A stretch of DNA of 64,000 bases from the NCBI GenBank assembly GCA_954871525.1, contig OX940860.1:22786001-22850000 (forward strand), written 5' to 3'. Under the pieces are notes generated by a model. That model did not search any database. It worked only from the letters and a program-made list of their open reading frames with translations, and was not told the origin of the DNA. The position numbers and the translations under genes are program-made. Positions 56,528 through 64,000 of this stretch are shown piece after piece. The DNA is from Parietaria judaica. Its lineage: Eukaryota; Streptophyta; Magnoliopsida; Rosales; Urticaceae. How positions within the stretch are numbered: position 1 is the first letter of the stretch; the number at the start of each line of letters is the position of its first letter.

Positions 56528-59500
56528 TCACTCGAGGAGCCCAACTGAAGTTGCACACAACTTCAGTTTCTCGTATGGCACGGCCTTCGTCAACATGTCC
56601 GCGGGATTCTCACTTCCCGCGATCTTCTCGAGAACTAGCACCTCGTCCTCCAAGGCCGATCTAATGAAGTGGTACCGAAGTTGTATGTGCTTTGTCCGGG
56701 CATGATAAGCGGGGTTCTTCGCCAAATGAATGGCGCTCTGGCTATCACTATAGAGCACGTAGCTCTCTTGATTATGGTTCAACTCTTGTAGAAAAGACTG
56801 AAGCCAAATCATCTCCTTCGTAGCCTCCGTTATAGCCACATACTCGGCTTCACAACTAGAAAGAGCAACGATCTTTTGCAACCTTGAAAGCCAACTGATT
56901 GCCGTACCTCCGAATGTGTAAACATAACCGGAGGTGCTCTTTCTACTGTCGACGTCCCCTCCGTTGTCCGCATCGACGAACCCTTCAAGCCCCGAGCTTG
57001 ACTTGCGAAAGCACAACGCTAAACTTGAGCTTCCTTTGAGGTACCTGAAAATCCACTTCACGGCTTCCCAATGTTGTTTGCCCGGATTGCTCATAAATCG
57101 GCTAACAACTCCCACTGCATGTGCAATGTCAGGCCTCGTACATACCATCGCGTACATGAGGCTCCCGATAGCCGAAGCATACGGAACCTTGTCCATGTGT
57201 GCCCTCTCTTCCTCGGTCTTTGGCGAGTCATCTTTAGATAACCGAAAATGGCTACCCAAAGGAGTTCCAACCGGCTTGGCATCTTCCATGTTGAACTTCT
57301 TGATGATCTTTTTCACATATTCTTCTTGTGAAAGTTTCAACCCATCCTTGCTTCGGATAATCCTCATCCCGAGGATTTGCTTCGCGGCACCAAGATCCTT
57401 CATCGCAAATTCCCTTGACAATCTTTTCTTCAACTTCTCGATTTCATGAAGATTTGCTCCCACTATGAGCATGTCATCGACGTAGAGGAGCAAAATCATG
57501 TAAGAGTCTTCAAGTCTCTTGAAGTAGCAACAATGATCCGCCTCGCACCTCACGAACTCGGCTTTCTTCATGAAAGAGTCGAACTTCTTGTACCATTGTC
57601 TCGGAGCTTGTTTCAAGCCGTACAAACTCTTTTGGAGCTTGCACACCATCTTCTCTTTGCCTTTGACCTCGAAGCCTTCCGGTTGTCTCATGTAGATCTC
57701 TTCCTTCAAATCCCCGTGAATAAACGCCGTCTTCACATCCATTTGTTGAAGGTGTAGATCTTCTTTCGCCACCAATCCAAGGACGGTTCGGATAGTTACC
57801 AACTTGACTACCGGAGAGAAAATCTCGGTGTAGTCAATGCCTTCCTTTTGTTGGAAGCCCTTCACGACCAACCGCGCTTTGTAGCGCTTTCTCCCGTCGT
57901 GTTCTTCCTTTATCCGGTAGACCCACTTGTTGTGTAACGCCTTCTTTTTCGCCGGTAGCTCGGCTAATTCCCACGTTTTATTGCACAACAATGAGTCCAT
58001 CTCGTCCTTCATCGCCAACTCCCACTTGCTCGATTCATCGACTTCCTTAGCTTCATCATAGCTCTCGGGTTCACCCTTGTCGGTGAGCAAAATATGGTTG
58101 AGCGACGGTGAGAACCTTTGTGTTGGCCTTCTCACCCGAGAAGATCGGCGTAGCTCGGTGATCGGCGTTTGTTGACTTGACGGGGGTTCAACTTCTTCAT
58201 CGCCTTCTTCATCACTCTCATGCCGATGTTCTTCTTCTTCGGCTGCTTGTTCTCCCATTTCCGGGGCAGCCCTTTGCGACTCGTGTGCCGGAAACTCATT
58301 CAAATCAACCACCGCTGATTTTTCATTCTCCGTTACGCGGCTTTCTGGGACTTCTCGAAGCTTGTCTTTGTACAACACTTGTTCATTGAAGATGATGTCC
58401 CTGCTTCGGATGATCTTCCGGTTTTGGTCATCCCAGAAACGATAACCAAGCTCGGAGTCACCATAGCCAATAAAATAACACTTCTTAGACTTTGCATCAA
58501 GCTTACTTCTAGAAGTGGCATCAATATGAACATAAGACAAACAACCAAACACTTTCAAATGAGAAAGATTTACCTTCTTCCCTCTCCAAGCCTCTTCCGG
58601 AATTCGGAAATTTAATGGAACGGATGGTCCTCGGTTGATCAAGTACGCCGCGGTGTTAACCGCATCGGCCCAAAACGTCTTCGGTAGCCCGGAGTGTAAC
58701 CTCATGCTTCTTGCACGCTCATTTATGGTCCGGTTCATCCTCTCCGCTACCCCGTTTTGTTGAGGCGTTCCGGGGATGGTCTTCACCATCTTAATCCCAT
58801 GTTCGGCACAGTATCTCTTGAAGTTTCCGTCAATGTACTCTCCGCCGTTGTCGGATCTCAAACTCTTCAACTTCAAGCTTGTCTCATTCTCAACCAAAGC
58901 TTTCCACTTCTTGAAAACGGTGAACACATCGGACTTGTGCTTCATGAAGTAGACCCAAAGCTTTCTTGTTGAGTCGTCGATGAACGTTACATAGTAGTGT
59001 GACCCTCCGAGGGAAGCAACCGGGGCCGGTCCCCACACATCCGTGTGAACCAATTCTAACTTCTCGGTCTTCAACTCTCTCCCTCCATTTGAGAAACTAA
59101 CTCGCCATTGTTTCCCAAGCACACAACTCTCGCACAAATGGTGGTCTACCGACTTGAGCTCGGAAATCTTTCCGTCTTTCACGAGAATCTTCATACCTTT
59201 CTCGCTCATGTGTCCGAGTCGATTGTGCCACAACTCGGACTTGTTGGCATTGTCCACGAGCGCGGCCGAGTCGGAACAACTTGTCGTCATGTAAAGGGTG
59301 CCGGTCTTATGGCCGCGGGCAACGACCAAAGCACCCTTTGCTACCTTCCACGCTCCACCGCCAAAGGTTATCGTGTGGCCTTCTCCGTCGAGTTGGCCCA
59401 CCGAAATTAAGTTGCGCTTCAATTTCGGCACATGTCGAACCTTCTTAATCTTCCACGTGCGTCCGTTTGGCATCTTCAAGGTGATGTCCCCGATACCAAC

Positions 59501-60523
59501 AATATCTAGTGGTATGCCGTCGGCCAAATAGACTTTCCCAAGGTTCCCCGCAACGTAGTTCTCCATTTGCTCTTTGTTCAGAGCAGTGTGGAAAGACGCT
59601 CCCGAATCAAACACCCAACTATCAATCGGGCTATCAACGGACAACAATAGCGCATCACCCTTATCCTCAACAACTCCACTGACCGGGTTGTCGGCCGACA
59701 AGAATAACGCATCACCGACTTCTTCGGTAGCCGCATTTACGGCGTCTTCTCTGTTGTCATGTTTCTTCTTCAGAGCTCTACAATCTTTCTTCATGTGGCC
59801 CGTTTTACCACAATTCCAACACTCCATTTTTCGTCCGAATCTTGACTGACCTCTGCCATTTCTTGACTTTGATCTGCCCTTGTTCCGGTTGTGGCTCTTT
59901 TCGGTTCCTCTGCCTCTGTGTTCTACGTGCAACGCAGAACTCGACGATGCTTCCCCTGAATCGATTCTCCGAACTTCCTCTGCAAGAATACGATCTCTGA
60001 CATCGTTGAACTTTAACTTGGCAGTACCCACGGAGTTACTAACCGCTGCCCTCATCGATTCCCAACTCGGTGGTAAAGACGCCAACAAAATTAGGGCACG
60101 AACTTCATCATCAAAGTCTATTTCAACGGACGACAATTGATTGACTATGGTGTTGAACTCGTTCAAGTGAGTAGCTACAGACCCACTTTCTTCCATTCTC
60201 AAATAGAAAAGTTTCTTCATGAGAAATACCTTGTTGTTCGCCGAGGGTTTCTCGTACATATCGGAGAGAGCTTTCATCATGCTCGCCGTGGTCTTCTCCT
60301 TCGCCACGTTGTGCGCGACATTCCTCGACAACGTCAACCGCACAACTCCGAGCACTTTTCTGTCGAGCAGAGCCCATTCCGCCTCATCCATATCCTCTGG
60401 TTTCGAACCCAAAGGAAGATGAAGCTCTCTACCGTAAAGGTAGTCTTCGACTTGCATTCTCCAAAAGGCGTAGTCCGAACCATCGAACTTCAAGCTTTGC
60501 ACCAACCCATCGTTTCCACCCAT
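56528..60523 (-). CDS. Copia gag-pol polyprotein
   Basis: Uninterrupted frame of 1331 residues, a normal length for plant Copia elements. Gag (about 1-250) begins L-K-F-D-G-S-D-Y and ends with a CCHC zinc knuckle C235-W-N-C-G-K-T-G-H-M-K-K-D-C248. The aspartic protease has D-S-G-A near 305. The gag-pre-integrase/integrase zinc finger reads W-H-N-R-L-G-H...C-E-S-C near 435-470, followed by the integrase core (D-D and G-V-A-E-R region, about 490-650). Reverse transcriptase (about 850-1090) carries Y-V-D-D-M-L. RNase H (about 1190-1310) shows D-S-R-K-S-T-S-G-Y and S-S-C-E-A-E-Y. Order protease-integrase-RT-RNase H is Copia-specific. The sequence looks TNT1/Tork-like, which is a family impression only. 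No stops or frameshifts, so it may still be active. Confidence 0.95.
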   Translation of the reverse strand: MGGNDGLVQSLKFDGSDYAFWRMQVEDYLYGRELHLPLGSKPEDMDEAEWALLDRKVLGVVRLTLSRNVAHNVAKEKTTASMMKALSDMYEKPSANNKVFLMKKLFYLRMEESGSVATHLNEFNTIVNQLSSVEIDFDDEVRALILLASLPPSWESMRAAVSNSVGTAKLKFNDVRDRILAEEVRRIDSGEASSSSALHVEHRGRGTEKSHNRNKGRSKSRNGRGQSRFGRKMECWNCGKTGHMKKDCRALKKKHDNREDAVNAATEEVGDALFLSADNPVSGVVEDKGDALLLSVDSPIDSWVFDSGASFHTALNKEQMENYVAGNLGKVYLADGIPLDIVGIGDITLKMPNGRTWKIKKVRHVPKLKRNLISVGQLDGEGHTITFGGGAWKVAKGALVVARGHKTGTLYMTTSCSDSAALVDNANKSELWHNRLGHMSEKGMKILVKDGKISELKSVDHHLCESCVLGKQWRVSFSNGGRELKTEKLELVHTDVWGPAPVASLGGSHYYVTFIDDSTRKLWVYFMKHKSDVFTVFKKWKALVENETSLKLKSLRSDNGGEYIDGNFKRYCAEHGIKMVKTIPGTPQQNGVAERMNRTINERARSMRLHSGLPKTFWADAVNTAAYLINRGPSVPLNFRIPEEAWRGKKVNLSHLKVFGCLSYVHIDATSRSKLDAKSKKCYFIGYGDSELGYRFWDDQNRKIIRSRDIIFNEQVLYKDKLREVPESRVTENEKSAVVDLNEFPAHESQRAAPEMGEQAAEEEEHRHESDEEGDEEVEPPSSQQTPITELRRSSRVRRPTQRFSPSLNHILLTDKGEPESYDEAKEVDESSKWELAMKDEMDSLLCNKTWELAELPAKKKALHNKWVYRIKEEHDGRKRYKARLVVKGFQQKEGIDYTEIFSPVVKLVTIRTVLGLVAKEDLHLQQMDVKTAFIHGDLKEEIYMRQPEGFEVKGKEKMVCKLQKSLYGLKQAPRQWYKKFDSFMKKAEFVRCEADHCCYFKRLEDSYMILLLYVDDMLIVGANLHEIEKLKKRLSREFAMKDLGAAKQILGMRIIRSKDGLKLSQEEYVKKIIKKFNMEDAKPVGTPLGSHFRLSKDDSPKTEEERAHMDKVPYASAIGSLMYAMVCTRPDIAHAVGVVSRFMSNPGKQHWEAVKWIFRYLKGSSSLALCFRKSSSGLEGFVDADNGGDVDSRKSTSGYVYTFGGTAISWLSRLQKIVALSSCEAEYVAITEATKEMIWLQSFLQELNHNQESYVLYSDSQSAIHLAKNPAYHARTKHIQLRYHFIRSALEDEVLVLEKIAGSENPADMLTKAVPYEKLKLCATSVGLLE

Positions 60524-60565
60524 CGTCTTCTAGATCGCAACACAACCCGGTTGCTCTGATACCAG

Positions 60566-61087
60566 TTGTTAGGGAATAAACACCGAATCCCCTTTGAACC
60601 GAAGACGAAATGATGGCAAGAAGCGAAATAAAAATGACACCGGAGATTATAGTGGTTCGCCCCCAATGCGGGAGGTACGTCCACTTGCCGCTTGCAAATA
60701 TGATCCACTAGAATCTCCAACGGAGTTGTTCGAATACACCCTCGAGCTCACTCACTCTTCCCTTGTGTTTACAAGTGTTTCCCACTTCAAGAACAAAACC
60801 CCTTTGTTCTTCCCTTCACCAGAAATGGTGGCTACAACAGAGAAACTAAAGTCCTCACAACACAAGCTTTCTTCTCCAAGCTCTTCACACAAAGCTCTCA
60901 CCTTTTCTCTCTTCTTCTTGAAGGATGAAGAAACCCATGAGCTCTCATACATAGCCTTGGTCAAAGCTTGTCCAAGAAGACAACTTTTCCATCATGAAAG
61001 TCTAAAAGCAATGCAAGAGGAAATACCAATATTACCCCTAAGCTAATCATGACTTTCCCAATTGAATTAGGCTTCACATAAATAACA
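60566..61087 (-). repeat. Copia 5' LTR
   Basis: 522 bp; the promoter and polyadenylation signals of the element should lie here. It is nearly identical to the 3' LTR. Confidence 0.95.
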
Positions 61088-61768
61088 GAAACTCCGCCAT
61101 GCGCCGCCCGACTTTGGTCAACTCGCCTAATTTGTTAAGGGCACTCAACGCGAAGAGTTGCTCCAAAGATTTCAGGAGTGCCTCAGAAGGTGGAGAATCC
61201 ATAAAATCAAAGTTCACTAGGTCATGAATACCGAGACTCTTGAGCATAAGAACGACGTTTGCGAGATTAGTACGCTGAATCTCCGGCACGGTGTTGTCAT
61301 CCAAATCGTTCATAAAATTGTAAGCTGTGTAGAGCCGGAAGCACTTTCCTGGCCCAGTCCGACCCGACCGACCCGCTCGCTGATTTGCTGACGCCTTCGA
61401 TATAGGGGTGATGAGCAAAGATTCCATACCCGTTCTTGGGTTGTATGACTTCATCTTGCAAAAGCCAGGGTCGATAACGTACTTAATCCCTTCAATGGTC
61501 AACGATGTCTCCGCTATGTTTGTAGCAAGGACGACTTTCCTTGCAAATTCAGGAGTGGGTTCAAATATCTTTGCTTGCAATTCCGTGGGGAGATTTGCGT
61601 AAATTGGACAAATGATGAGCTCAGCGATTTTCGTGCCGAGACCTTTGACTCTATGTGTCATGATTTCTTGTGCCGTCTCGATCTCCTCTTGACCGGTGAG
61701 GAAGACTAGTATATCACCAGGAGGCTGGGTGACGTGGATTTGAAGAGCGGTGACGATTGTTGCATCTA

Positions 61769-64000
<2,232 letters not shown>

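Larger units (their letters stand above)
55943..61087 (-). mobile_element. Intact Ty1/Copia LTR retrotransposon inserted in the helicase gene
   Basis: 5145 bp, with two LTRs (TG...CA ends) and a perfect 5-bp target duplication GAAAC at 55938-55942 and 61088-61092. On the minus strand a primer-binding site TGGTATCAGAGC (60563-60552), matching initiator Met-tRNA, lies 2 nt inside the 5' LTR, and a polypurine tract (about 56475-56464, AAGTGGGAGAT) abuts the 3' LTR. A single complete gag-pol frame lies between. The element is in the same transcriptional direction as the host gene. Confidence 0.97.

Overview
This window is nuclear DNA from a flowering plant, most likely a eudicot. It is AT-rich, its genes have many GT-AG introns, and it carries typical plant families: UDP-apiose/xylose synthase, a plastid-type MRS2 magnesium transporter, plant soluble epoxide hydrolases, a DCD-Kelch protein, an ECA1/prolamin-like secreted peptide, DUF1985, Ty1/Copia, hAT and Mutator elements. 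I cannot name the species from sequence alone.

Layout. 0.3-0.85 kb: a small secreted cysteine-rich gene (+), followed to about 6 kb by a tandem array of 1.69-kb units, each starting with a copy of that gene's last ~55 bp. 7.1-9.4 kb: a 9-exon AXS gene (-). 9.67-10.66 kb: a 992-bp foldback Mutator-like element with a perfect 9-bp target duplication, lying between AXS and a decayed DUF1985 gene (11.0-12.9 kb, +). 12.85-14.23 kb: a 566-bp direct duplication and a hAT MITE. 14.2-21.5 kb: gene-free, with LINE, hAT and Mutator remnants and MITEs. 22.2-26.7 kb: a 13-exon MRS2-11-like transporter (-). 28.5-29.3 kb: a Copia remnant. 29.4-36.1 kb: two tandem epoxide hydrolase genes (-) separated by MITEs. 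36.2-40.5 kb: gene-free, with a tRNA-derived SINE and a hAT element. 40.5-45.5 kb: a 10-exon DCD-Kelch gene (-). 48.4-52.8 kb: a terminal-inverted-repeat-bounded segment holding an FQR1-like quinone reductase fragment, a 20-bp-unit palindromic minisatellite and an open chimeric BAHD-ISY1 reading frame. 53-54.3 kb: a LINE remnant and MITEs. 55.3-63.5 kb: an intronless PRP2-type DEAH helicase gene (-) split by a young, intact Copia element and also carrying a one-base frameshift.

The intact host genes do unrelated jobs: cell-wall sugar nucleotide synthesis, plastid Mg2+ transport, epoxide hydrolysis, and probably stress signalling. They form no operon or pathway cluster. The dominant theme is transposon activity on genes: promoter insertion at AXS, intron insertions in an epoxide hydrolase, gene-fragment capture and exon fusion at 48-53 kb, and disruption of the helicase. 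The best candidate for something undescribed is the 4.4-kb gene-capture segment with its BAHD-ISY1 fusion. All exon boundaries were read by eye from splice signals, reading-frame continuity and remembered family sequence; no search was run.
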